From contig OW804095.1 of the NCBI GenBank assembly GCA_942159475.1, positions 54,774,773 to 54,838,772 of the forward strand: DNA of 64,000 nucleotides, in the 5' to 3' direction. Source of the DNA: Sthenelais limicola (Eukaryota; Annelida; Polychaeta; Phyllodocida; Sigalionidae). The position numbers and the translations under genes are program-made. How positions within the stretch are numbered: position 1 is the stretch's first letter; every line of letters starts with the position of its first letter. Under the pieces are notes generated by a model that did no database searches, was not told where the DNA came from, and saw nothing but the letters and a program-made list of their open reading frames with translations. Positions 38,986-64,000 of this stretch are shown here, piece by piece.

Positions 38986-40214
38986 CTAGTGAAAATGTAA
39001 CCGTTAGTATGACATTATTAACCAAGCTTTTACAGCAAGATAGCAAAATACTTCGAAACAAGATGCATATCACTGGAAAGCCAGATATTTCTTCTGATCA
39101 TATTTGATAAAGAAACAGATATTTGCCAACAATCAAAAGAATTAGGGGGTTTGACATAAGGTCATATAGAAGAAGTTGAGCTAAAGCAAAAAATGCCCAT
39201 ATGTTTGATCACCGAGAAAATATGACAAGCATAATCAGAAATATGTGACACATTGTTTAACTTACTTTAGGCCATATTGGCTTGAAGTTCATAATTAAAC
39301 ATATTTTTCTTTTAGAATTAAATAATTTTTCATGTGATGTCTACAAAAGTTGTTAAAAGTACCTAGCATTCTAACGGTGACAACGGAAAAGCAGCTTCAA
39401 TGTCAACATACTCCCACGGGATGAGTTTTAGAGATTAGTGTTCCCAATTTTCAGGGATAATAGCTTAATATGTGTACTTTTAGGTGACAAAAGGGCTAAA
39501 CATTTACAAACGTTCTAAATTTGAAATCCAGAAACCCCAAAAGCAGACAGTTCATTGGAATCGACCAGATGCTTCTGGATACCAAGGAAATCCATATATG
39601 ATACCCTTGGACATGGTGTATGATAGTAACTAACATAATTTTTAATCTGATAGAAAATAACCACAAAATGCTGAAAAATGATATCAAAAACCTTGAGAAA
39701 TTTACTGGTATTATAATATGAAAAAATAGGCTATAGTTTTTTACTCGAGGCCTTTGGGTTATGATTCCCCATGATAAATGGAACATTTTGGTGCAAGAAT
39801 TGTCTTTCTACTCCTATTATTTATTGAATTTTAAGCTGACAAGTGAAATTGGTACTTTTTGGGTGTGGTCATGGTGGCCATCTTGAATTTCTCAAAACCC
39901 TCAAGGGTTAAGCTTGGCATTCTTCAGATTCTTATTCTACAGGGTCCAAAGATATATAATCAGCAAAAAACCATTGTGGGACCTCCAGAGCCGGGTTCAC
40001 CCAAAAATCCCCATTTGGCTGCTGGACTAAAAGACATTAAACTCAGATATCCAAAGCGAGACATTCTTGTCAACCTCTCTCCCTGAAGGAAAATTGGAAA
40101 ATATTGTGCTGGATTACACAGAATGATGTACTCCCCACACATAGGGTACAGATTAACCTTGCTTTTGAATGAGATGATTTATGGATGCTTCATTAGGCTA
40201 GCAAAGGGTGGAAA
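38986..40214. other. non-coding DNA flanking the LINE
   Basis: It begins with another GTAACCGTTAGTATGACA word (38997-39014) and holds a related CTAACGGTGAC at 39371. No gene is seen. Confidence 0.5.
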
Positions 40215-41060
40215 TCAGCCTAGCCTACCAACTACCCACAGGATTTGACTCCTATATGAAACCAACACACCACCTCTGATTGTGCATGACTTAAACACCC
40301 TGCTCCAAGCACCACTCAAGGGGCACCTACTGCATTTGTACCTGTAGTGCAAGTTCCACTTCAGCCAACTGATGCAATTTGAGTTGGTGTGGTTGGCTAG
40401 GTTATCAATGGATGCTACTATCTTTTGAGCATCATTTCTCCCTTCGTACCGGTAACATAGAGCTGTCAGTTTGGAGGTCAATACTTCCGGTGACGGTGCA
40501 GGTTCAGCACCGATGCTCATACTAGAGATATTTGTTTCTGGCTTAGAAAATTTAATGTCAAAACTTTCCACGAGATGCTTTATGTCCAATTTTAAGCCTA
40601 GTATTTTACTTCATTGATACATGATTTGAAAAGCTCTTCAGTGGCCTGTAGGCCGGTTGTGACAGCTTGTTTGATCAATGGCGTCAGTTGACTAGAAATA
40701 AAGCGATCTAGATTGTCAGATGAATCTGATGACAATAATGTCTCACTTTAAGACTGGTTTCTTCGATGGTAGACAAAGTGTTTTTCATCTTATTAATGTT
40801 TTGGGACCTTTGATGTAAGAGTTCATTAATTCTGCTGGAGTTGTTACTTGGTGAGGAGAGGATTTGAGAGTGTGACAGCGCTTCAGCTGACTTGGTGTTA
40901 TCGCCTTTCACCGATGGGCTATGTTCTGAGGTTGTAATAAAAAGATCATTTGAAGCGTGAATAGACTTGTTTGGTGGTAGAGTAGAATTTTCTGCACCAC
41001 TGCCTAGTGAGCTGTTACATAGTTTCTCACTGATACACCGGTGGGAGGGGGGAGCTTTTA
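40215..41060 (-). pseudogene. unidentified coding remnant
   Basis: On the minus strand, 41000-40700 and 40589-40380 translate to Ser/Asn/Lys-rich, protein-like sequence (LLHQRSQNINKMKNTLSTIEE; ESFDIKFSKPETN) with frameshifts between. It resembles the N-terminal ORF of some retroelements in composition only. I do not recognise a family. Confidence 0.3.
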
Positions 41061-41589
41061 GGACAAGCCATTTGTTCTACTTCCGGTGAAATGAAGTTTT
41101 GTTTCAAAGTTAGGACAGTCATATTTCTGATCCATCAACTGTTTGACTCTCACCCATGCAATCCTATTGCTAATAATACCTACTCATGAGGTTCTATCAT
41201 ATTATCAGGAGTGGGCGATAATAACAGTCTCACCAAGGGCAACGCCCAACTTTCCAGTCAGTCAAGGTCGATTCAAGTCCTAAATGTATTAGTATCTGGT
41301 TTCCCTTGCTAGATCTTGATCGGTAATATCCATTGCCAAAGTCTATATGATTTAGTGGAGTAGTAAGACCATTTATATGGCTATGTGCTTAGTTATCCCA
41401 AACTATAATCTGTGGAGAGCCAACATGTTGACGTCCGAGTGTCCATTGACTCTACACACTAGATTAGTATAATATTGGTATTAGGTGAACATAAGGCTAG
41501 CTGGTTGACAGCCAGTACCCCTTTGCCCTACCGTTACAAGCCAATATGACTCGCTTGATGTTATCGGCTCCACAAGGCTCAATAATTGG

Positions 41590-41603
41590 GTTACCATGGC
41601 AAC
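41590..41603. promoter_or_regulatory. X-box (RFX-type) motif 1
   Basis: GTTACCATGGCAAC matches the RFX consensus GTTGCCATGGTAAC on the minus strand. A second identical copy lies 143 bp away. It may be part of a repeat rather than a used site. Confidence 0.4.
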
Positions 41604-41732
41604 AATAGTCTCAAAATGATCAAAAACATAGGCTAGAATTCTGGCGAAAGAAAATAAATGATTCTATGTGCGATGTACAGATTAACCTTGTTTTTGTAAA
41701 GTCGTCATTTTCTCAGATGCACCAGGGAGCTG

Positions 41733-41746
41733 GTTACCATGGCAAC
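41733..41746. promoter_or_regulatory. X-box (RFX-type) motif 2
   Basis: Identical to the motif at 41590-41603. No promoter is apparent nearby. Confidence 0.4.
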
Positions 41747-42512
41747 CAAAGAAAAAAAGAATAAAACATTCCAATGAAAACTGGAAATAATGCATTGATA
41801 GTGATGCACAACAATTATTGCCACATCACAGTGACAAAATAAAAGAACTATAGGCAAAGTATACATTTTTGGAAAGCTGAGAATTGTGGCTTTCTGTCTA
41901 CGTTGAAAAATAACAGGGGAAAAACAAAGTTATAATACCATATCAGTGAGGGGAACTTGGTGAGGAAAAAAAATGTTTTGCTCCCCCCACTTCACCATGC
42001 ACAAATTTCTTTTTTGTATTTGCCTACAACATAGAATCATTGTATCTATCTGAAAGAGAATAGTCTTGTGCATATTTCCTGAAAGTTTCATGTTGATATC
42101 TCTGAAAATAAAAAAGATATAACAAAATTCATGCGACCACCTACCAACTCAATTTTTCTACCTCCTGGGCTGATTTTGGTAATCCATTCCACACATTCTA
42201 AGATCTGTTCACAGTCTATTTATAGTTCTACAGTCTAATAGTTCTATTTAAAAGGGGGTTTCTTTGCTTCTAATTTTTTTTTGACCTCCGGTGAGTGTCA
42301 TAACACACCAGACATATACCAGCGTGACACATTGAGCACTGGTATGAGGTCCTCTTTTTTTTTTTCTCTGTTTTTGAACATACGACACTGTATAAGTGGG
42401 GCTCTCATATTTCCTCCACTTGTAGCTTTTGCTTCCATGTGCACAAGATTACAGTCAAGTGCCGGGTTTGCATCTGTAGTTGGAGAGGCACCAGTGTCCT
42501 TGTGATTACCGA

Positions 42513-44057
42513 TCAAATCCTTATCAGGGATTTCATGAATTTTTCTCTGCTGATTGGTCGGTAGATCTTGGCATCATAGTCAGGATCTTGTAGGTGCACT
42601 CTTTTCCTCTCTGCCAGAGTCTTTACATAGATAATATATGCATTTAGGATACATCTGTGCAAGAGGTTTGTGAATACTTTCATGTACCACTTGTAGGTAC
42701 GCCTCTCGTATTCGTACTGGTACACTTTTTGATCCGCCAGATCACATCCACCCATCTTCGTATTGTACTCTTCAATTGTCTCAGGTACTTGAATATTCTT
42801 TCCCCTTCTTCTGACTTCCACACATCCTTTGCAATGTTCGTTGTTGAGAGCACAATCACAGGCTTGGTTTGAGCCCTTTTCTCTCTGAATGCTGAACAAA
42901 GCATATACTTGTTCCTAACATGAACAGATCCAGGGGGTTGGGGGATCTTAGCCGAGGTGATTTGTTGTGGTATTCCCCTTCTGTTCCTCCTCATGGTGCC
43001 CACCAGGTAGGTGGCCTTAGCAAACAGATCTTGGGCCAGTTGGATTGAGGTGTAAAAATTGTCTACAATAAGGGTGTACCCTTTAGAAGGTCCTTCATTA
43101 GGGTAAAAACGACAGCATACCCCTGTCTCGTTTAGGGGATCTGATTTTCCGTAAATTGTACACATATCCAGTTATACTTTCACATAAAACCCAGAGCTTT
43201 ATACCCCATCTATTGTGTTTCTTGTTGGGGATATACTGAATCAAATTGGTTCGATTTTTCAGTCCAACTAAGCTCTCATCAATTGAGAGGTGTTTCTCAG
43301 GTGTGTCGTATTGGGAGAATGTTTTGATGAGCATATCCAGTACAGGTCGTACTTTATTCTTTATACTCTGCAAAGCTAGGGGTTCGTTGCAGATCATCTT
43401 TGGTGTTCCAGTAGTCTTCCATTCTTGGTTTTCCAACAAGGCTCATGTTCAGTATAACACCCGAGAAGAGCCTTTAGACGAGCTACAGTCATTTTCTCAT
43501 TATCTTCAAACCCTGTAGAAAGTGTCAATGTTTTTGATCTCCTTTGTCCATTATTTACAAGGTCGTCATACCTAGCTTTTGTTTGGGTGTAGTACCGATT
43601 CGATTCTGTGACTATGAGGTCGACTAGGGTTGCACTGAAGAATAACATGAAGAAGTGGTCTGGGCTGACTGTGTGACGACTGATGTTTTTAGGTCCAGGC
43701 ACCTCAGAAAACGAAAATCTAGTTGGTCTGTTACCTTCGTTCTCAGCCTGGTTTACCTTTTTCCATTGTGGATTTAGGGTAGAGAAATCCTCTTCTTCTG
43801 AGGATGAGAATTGATGCTGATCTTCTTCCTCCCCACCCTCGTCGGAGCTCACGGCGAAATCCGAAAGATCACTCACTTTCCAAGTTGGTTTCTGTCTCTA
43901 AATCCTGTTCTGCCTCTCTCAATCTCTCATCAGCTGTCCTTAAACTTTCTTCTAACTCTTCCTCCGGGATATCAAAGCCTTCAAATTCACTATCACTGCT
44001 GTCAGATGGAACAAATCCACGTTTGTCTCTCAATCGTCGGGACTGGCGCATCGCCAT
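42513..44057 (-). pseudogene. piggyBac-type transposase, frameshifted
   Basis: From the ATG at 44057 there is an acidic N-terminus, then the piggyBac N-domain (SPDHFFMLFF, IVTESNRY). All three catalytic aspartates are in context: HLSIDESLVG (GAT at 43280-43278), IVDNFYTS (GAC at 43063-43061) and TKMGGCDLADQ (GAT at 42743-42741). Known chemistry: cut-and-paste at TTAA. Frames shift near 43870, 43420, 43130 and 42780, so the gene is dead. The Cys-rich C-terminal finger of piggyBac was not seen. It ends about 390 bp before PP2A copy 2 begins. Confidence 0.88.
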
Positions 44058-44815
44058 TTTGAGATTTCAAAACAAACCATTCCGCGCGGTTTTCTACCTC
44101 TCCGTGTATAGAAGAGTTCTAAATATCAACCAATGACAGAGCTTGTTAGCAAGCATAGGAACCGACTAACAGATGAAAGCATTTCTGTGATTGGCCGAGC
44201 AAAAGTAGCGCGTGAAATACCCGTATGTAAAGCCCCATGTTGCCGCGTTGCATATGCGATCCTTGGTGCAGTGGGCTGCGAATGGCTGTGTTGCATATGT
44301 GACTCATAGGACCCAGAGGCTTAAATATATGTCATGTATATTGATTAAATATAGAACGATCTTCGAAGGACCAGTTATCATATCCCACATTAACATGTTT
44401 TACACTTCACTTAACAAATCCTATGGAAAAGAACTGGAAACTATGCATGTTGATTATCATTGAGTTATCAAGCAGGGTGGGGATTAAACTGATTTTCTGA
44501 TGAAATAAAATCCCTTCTTCTGAAAGGGGGGGGGGGGGAAGAGATATATATACCATCATTGTAACGTAACAAAATCATAGCAGAGCACAAGGTGGAGTAC
44601 AGTCATGTATTTGTGTTTGTGTATTGGACTGGGTGTGTGGGGGCAGGTGGTGGTCAATGATTGGCAGTTGGAGAATGAGGGCAGGACTTCAATGATCAAG
44701 CAATAGTAGATTAACATTCAAGTTATAGCTGCCCTACCCGACTGATATTGGTATATATCATAGTGCGTGACTATATATGTTAGCTTGTTTAATAATACTT
44801 TCCATTTATTTTTAG

Positions 44816-59664
<14,849 letters not shown>

Positions 59665-61779
59665 GTGGAGATGGCATGGGTGGGAAAACAGAGAGATAGA
59701 GAGAATGGAAGCGAGAGCGGGCGAAAGAAAAGAGAGGCTGCTGTCTTTTAGAGCTCTCCCTTTAATTTGAGTCAAGGCGGCGGTGGACGCTACAACAAAA
59801 AGGAAATAATTAAAAAGCGGATCAACATATGCTTCTTGTAATCTCCTCCTCCTCACAACCAAAGAAAGAAAGTAATGGCCAACAGTCGACACTTACACCT
59901 CTCAGATTTTCAATTAAACTTGGCTACCCTAGACTTTTAAGAAATGCACAATATGGGTGTGATTTTTGGATGAAACTCAGTAATTACGGATGGAAACAAA
60001 CTGATTATTGGTGATTTACCCTTATATGAAGAAGAGGATTATGACGTAGAATGAAAACAAGAGCTGATGTCAGACATGGAACATCAGTGTGCGCGCCTAT
60101 CTGCCGTATAAGAAAAAATGAACCATACTGGAGAGAAAAATAAGAAAATGAAATATGTAGTGTTGTAGACATCTTGATCGGGTGGTGCATAGATCTGTAT
60201 ATATGATCTGTGCATGTCAGAATGAATGATGTGATGAATTCTCTATGATGCTGAGGAGGCGTATAGAGCTCTGTCACCACTGGTAGCTACTTCTGTCCAG
60301 GGAGGGACCTGTATGAACTTGTTCATTGTCTCATAATATCTCCCCATTTTTCAAAGCCTTGCGAGACCCTGAATACGCTCATCTTATCCAAGTATAGTCT
60401 TTTTGCTTGGGACTTGGCCCCTCCCTGGAACTAATAGGAGCAGTCTCTTCTGCCTGTGAACCTACACTCATCTACGAAAAGAAAAACAATGTTAAGAAAA
60501 AAACCCTCAAAAAAAGCTCGCGTTATGGCTGTTTATTCCTCCCGACCTGCCCTCATATTTCACTGTTATCTCAGCATTTTATGTTGGACTTTTATCTGCA
60601 CTTGGGACGTGTGTCAAACTTAAGTGGTGGCAGAGCATTGATGTGTCGTAGTGACAGCGCATTAACATGTATCGCCATCCACCCATGTTGGTGTGTGGCT
60701 TGGCGTGGTGTTAATGACCGTCACATGTTGACGGCCGATTCTAGATCTGTGACTGTTACTTGCATGGTGTACAATACAAATTGTTACCGCACCTGATTAG
60801 GCGATAGGCTTGTAATTGAAGTAACATTGAGTAATGAAATAATTATAATCCCTAATCTTATAGATTTATTTTACCTTCTTCCATAGATTTTGCAATATAT
60901 GAGATATATGTTCGTGTTAAGGATTTCCAAGTCCCTATTAATGAATAAAGTAACTGATAAGTGAACTAGTTTTTTTCATGAACAAATATGAGAGATTCGT
61001 TTCGTGCTCACCTTCCTAGGAAAAGTGGCAATAAAAGACAATAGTATTTATGTGTTTGTTTGAGCGTTGTGAACCACGGTAGCTTAAATCATTGGTTGAT
61101 CCGACTGCAATATGCGCTGTAATTTATTCAATATATGTATGCAGTATTTATGAGATATTTCAATTTGTTTTGCACATTGCCGTTGTATTTGTACATATAT
61201 ACCAGTACTTATTGGCGAGTGAACATGTGGTAGATGTTGAGGTAGTCCGAGACCTCTCCGCCCTTCTTTTTTCCTCTTACCTTATTCGATGGCCCTTACC
61301 CCGAGTCATCCCTTGCTTGCGTGACCCCCAAGATAAAATTCAACCCTCTCCCACACCCTATGAAGCAGAGGTGTACAGGGCTGTCAGCTCTGTCCCCTTT
61401 GGTGCATATCCTATGTAATCCTTAGCATCGTTTACGTTACAGTATGGGAAGATAGGCTGAAGAATATTGACCTCGGGATGGTTTGTTTTTTTCTAGTGCA
61501 AAGCTAACAGTTTAAATCTTGGGCTTAGACAAGCACAGAATTATCGAAATATAATTTTAACATCTGTTTCTTGGCGTTTTCCTGTACTTCGTGTGTTGGG
61601 CCAAGAGAATACTGTTGGCATCTTTTGGGGGTTGTCCACAAGCTAGTACTGCGTCTTCATTTCATGTTTTAAGATACTGGGAACAATTTTTATCATTTGT
61701 AAGTCTGCCCCCAACGAATTATAAGCGCAACCAAAGTTCATCAATACTGAATAGTTACTCTCACACATACCTTGCTTAA
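59665..61779 (+). other. PP2A copy 2 3' UTR and flank
   Basis: Colinear with 28496-30573. AATAAA signals at 60944-60949 and 61030-61035 are conserved. No further gene. Confidence 0.6.
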
Positions 61780-63303
61780 CATAATGAACTTTTTTTTATG
61801 TTTCGGGAATCGATTGATTCTGATACGGAGATTCATCGGGGCCCGGGGCCCATGTCTGTTATATGGAATTTGCAGAAATAAAAGAACAATTGTGCCGGAT
61901 TCCAAGGATTTATCGTTTTCATTAGTGTAATCCGAAAATCCTAGTCCCGCGTTTTATCCCAAGTTGTATTAAAAGAGGGAAAATGCACGCTTGTAATCAC
62001 TGCTTGTTCTGCAAAGAGTTGGATGGCCGCTGACATCAGCTGAAGAAAGTAATATACCATGGCAAAGCCGGGAATCATAAGGGCCTGGAAAACCTACCTA
62101 TGGGCCTTGAATCGTTTTGGAATTTATAAAATGGCCTTGGAATATTCAAAGATTCTGTTTTTACAGTAAACTTTGTCCTGACCCACCCCTCTTCCATTGG
62201 TGAGACAGACTCGAAAATTAAAAGTTAAAAAACGGTAATTGATATAAAATCTTTATATGAAAGTTGCAAAATACACCATTGGCCAATGCATAACAAAAAC
62301 GCGCTACAACCCTCTGGTCCTGTCACTAGGGCTCTTGAAACTGAAAACCTGGAATATCTTCTGACTAAAAGCGGAAACTCGGTATTAAGATGACAGCAAC
62401 TTAATGTGCATGATAGAAGTGAAAACTCGTCCGACGATATCAGCTGCTCCCAAACAATATACATGTATCGGCTTTTCAGGAAACATTGAATGTTCATTAT
62501 TGGGTTTTTTTTACACGTATGCATGGTAGGCCTAATGGTAATACCATTCAATCCAATATTTAACTTTTATACAATGAAAATGAACAAACTACCTGGTAAT
62601 GACTATATTTTAATAGCATAATATAGTAACAATGCATCATGTTTCTCTGGTCTGATGATACTATTTACTATCAGTGAGTGTTCAGCGCATACATATTGAT
62701 CAGAAGGATGACTCAACCTCCAAGTAAATTTTACTAAAGCTTTATCTATATGAATTGATATCTCCGAGGTGAGTGTATTGGAGATCCATATGGTGTATAT
62801 GAATATAATATAGGCTAGCGGTATAGCCTAGATTTAATGACAAATGAGAAGAGTTTTGTCCTGTTTGGATGCCTCTTTTAATGCCTCATAACTTGCATAT
62901 TTATACAGTACATCATCATTCATGGTAATGCGCATGCATTACCCAAACAAACAATCATTTATTAGGAATCACCAACATCGCTTATTACATAAATGTACAT
63001 GGGGTCGTTAGAGTTGACCTATGAAATTTTATCTGATTTACATATTTTATTTTTTTTTGTTTTAAAGCATTTATTCAGGTTCCTGCCATCTGGGCCTTTA
63101 CAGTACTAATGACATGATAATAGCAAGTAATAACATGAACATTTAATGCATTCGAAGTCACATAAGGTATAAGGAGGGAGGAGCATTTCCATTGTTTCAC
63201 ACCATGCGGCGCCACCATAGGTTAACTAACAGACAAGTATATGCGCATTGTCACCACCAGATGTCATGACAGTAATTTTGGACGCACTGGTGAACTAACT
63301 ACT
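61780..63303. other. non-coding DNA beyond the duplication
   Basis: No gene or clear repeat. It has no match to the sequence right of copy 1. Confidence 0.5.
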
Positions 63304-64000
63304 TTACATACTATCAGTCCTATCGGTTATGTCTCCAAGCAATTGCTTCCATTTTTTCTTCTCCTCTATACTTAATTTCTTATTCCTCCCAATGACATAT
63401 AACTCAGATTTGATTTTTTTCTTTAACTCAAACAAAAATGCTCTAAACTCAAGTCTACCATCGTAGAACAACTTCTGCCTTTGTATAAAGGCCTTCGCTT
63501 GTAATAAAATCCAGTTTACAATCTTTGTATTTGTATTACAATGTTCTATGCCAAACAATAAATCTTTAGCATTTACTTCGTCTTCATTGTTCTTCATTTT
63601 CACAAGTTTTCTTTTGCTGTTGTCTTCATTAATGTATCCTACCTCAACTATGTTTAGAATTTCTAACCACAGCTTGTTGGTATTTTTACATGTAACAAGA
63701 AAGTGGCATATATTATCTCTTTTACCACAGAAAGAACAGTCACTTTTGTTTTTTATGCCCATATTTTTCAAATGTTCATTACAAGTAATGGTACGATGTA
63801 GAACTCTATACTGCAGCGTCTGCAACCTGGTTTCCTTAGTGATTTTGTAAGGTAATCCAAAGACATTTTTCCAGGAAACTTGTTCGAATTCATCATCCGA
63901 AAGACTAAGAAGACCTTGCCATTTATTGATTTTTTTATAATCTGGCTTTCTTTTAGATATAAGAGCAAAGTATATTTTTTTACTGCTGTCTTCTAGTATA
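63304..64000 (-). pseudogene. L1/Tx1-type LINE ORF2, C-terminal end (runs off window)
   Basis: An open frame on the minus strand runs from the window edge to a stop at 63304. It carries the zinc-binding domain found after RT in L1/Tx1 LINEs (LQYRVLHRTITCNEHL, then CSFCGKRDNICHFLVTC, NTNKLW) and the tail INWILLQAKAFIQRQK. The RT would lie to the right of the window. It is related to the fragment at 22980-23285. No break is seen in the visible part. Confidence 0.75.

Larger units (their letters stand above)
41061..42296. other. non-coding DNA
   Basis: No gene is seen. It contains the two X-box-like palindromes and a word 'gtacagattaacctt' (41676) also found at 40147. Confidence 0.5.

Overview
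This is a window of animal nuclear DNA: AT-rich, with spliced genes, GT-AG introns and dense transposable elements. Two housekeeping genes can be read exactly. RACK1 (minus strand, 6 coding exons, 317 aa) and the PP2A catalytic subunit (plus strand, 7 coding exons, 312 aa) stand head to head across 486 bp. Full-length DIRS-like, piggyBac-like and several LINE families, plus many fold-back elements, suggest an invertebrate, probably marine. I cannot name the species.

Layout. 1-1.3 kb: a broken gag-like gene at the window edge. 2.26-7.5 kb: a CR1/jockey-type LINE split by a 3.9 kb element flanked by TA. 7.5-16.4 kb: non-coding and repetitive, with a 520 bp purine tract, a GATATC repeat field and a TTAA-flanked element. 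16.43-16.54 kb: one possible terminal exon of an unrecognised gene. 16.65-20.62 kb: RACK1. 20.62-21.11 kb: shared promoter. 21.11-30.57 kb: PP2A copy 1. 30.6-44.45 kb: a transposon graveyard holding an unrecognised mobile-type gene, a CR1-like LINE, an unidentified coding remnant and a piggyBac remnant. 44.45-61.78 kb: a second copy of PP2A from within intron 1 to the 3' flank, without exon 1. Its intron between exons 4 and 5 is swollen to 11.8 kb and holds an apparently intact DIRS-like retrotransposon. 63.3-64.0 kb: the tail of an L1/Tx1-type LINE running off the window.

The most interesting feature is the PP2A locus. One visible exon 1 is followed by two complete sets of exons 2-7. All splice sites and reading frames are intact, and the proteins differ at 8 of 275 residues. 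The set nearest exon 1 is the more unusual one; the distant set matches the conserved PP2A sequence better. This could be exon-set choice from one promoter, a paralogue whose own exon 1 is missing or unseen, or two haplotypes wrongly assembled in tandem. Several mobile elements also show structure worth following: the DIRS element with an adjoining hairpin of the same architecture, the TA-flanked 3.9 kb element, and a TTAAAGG-ended family that marks the exact right edge of copy 1.
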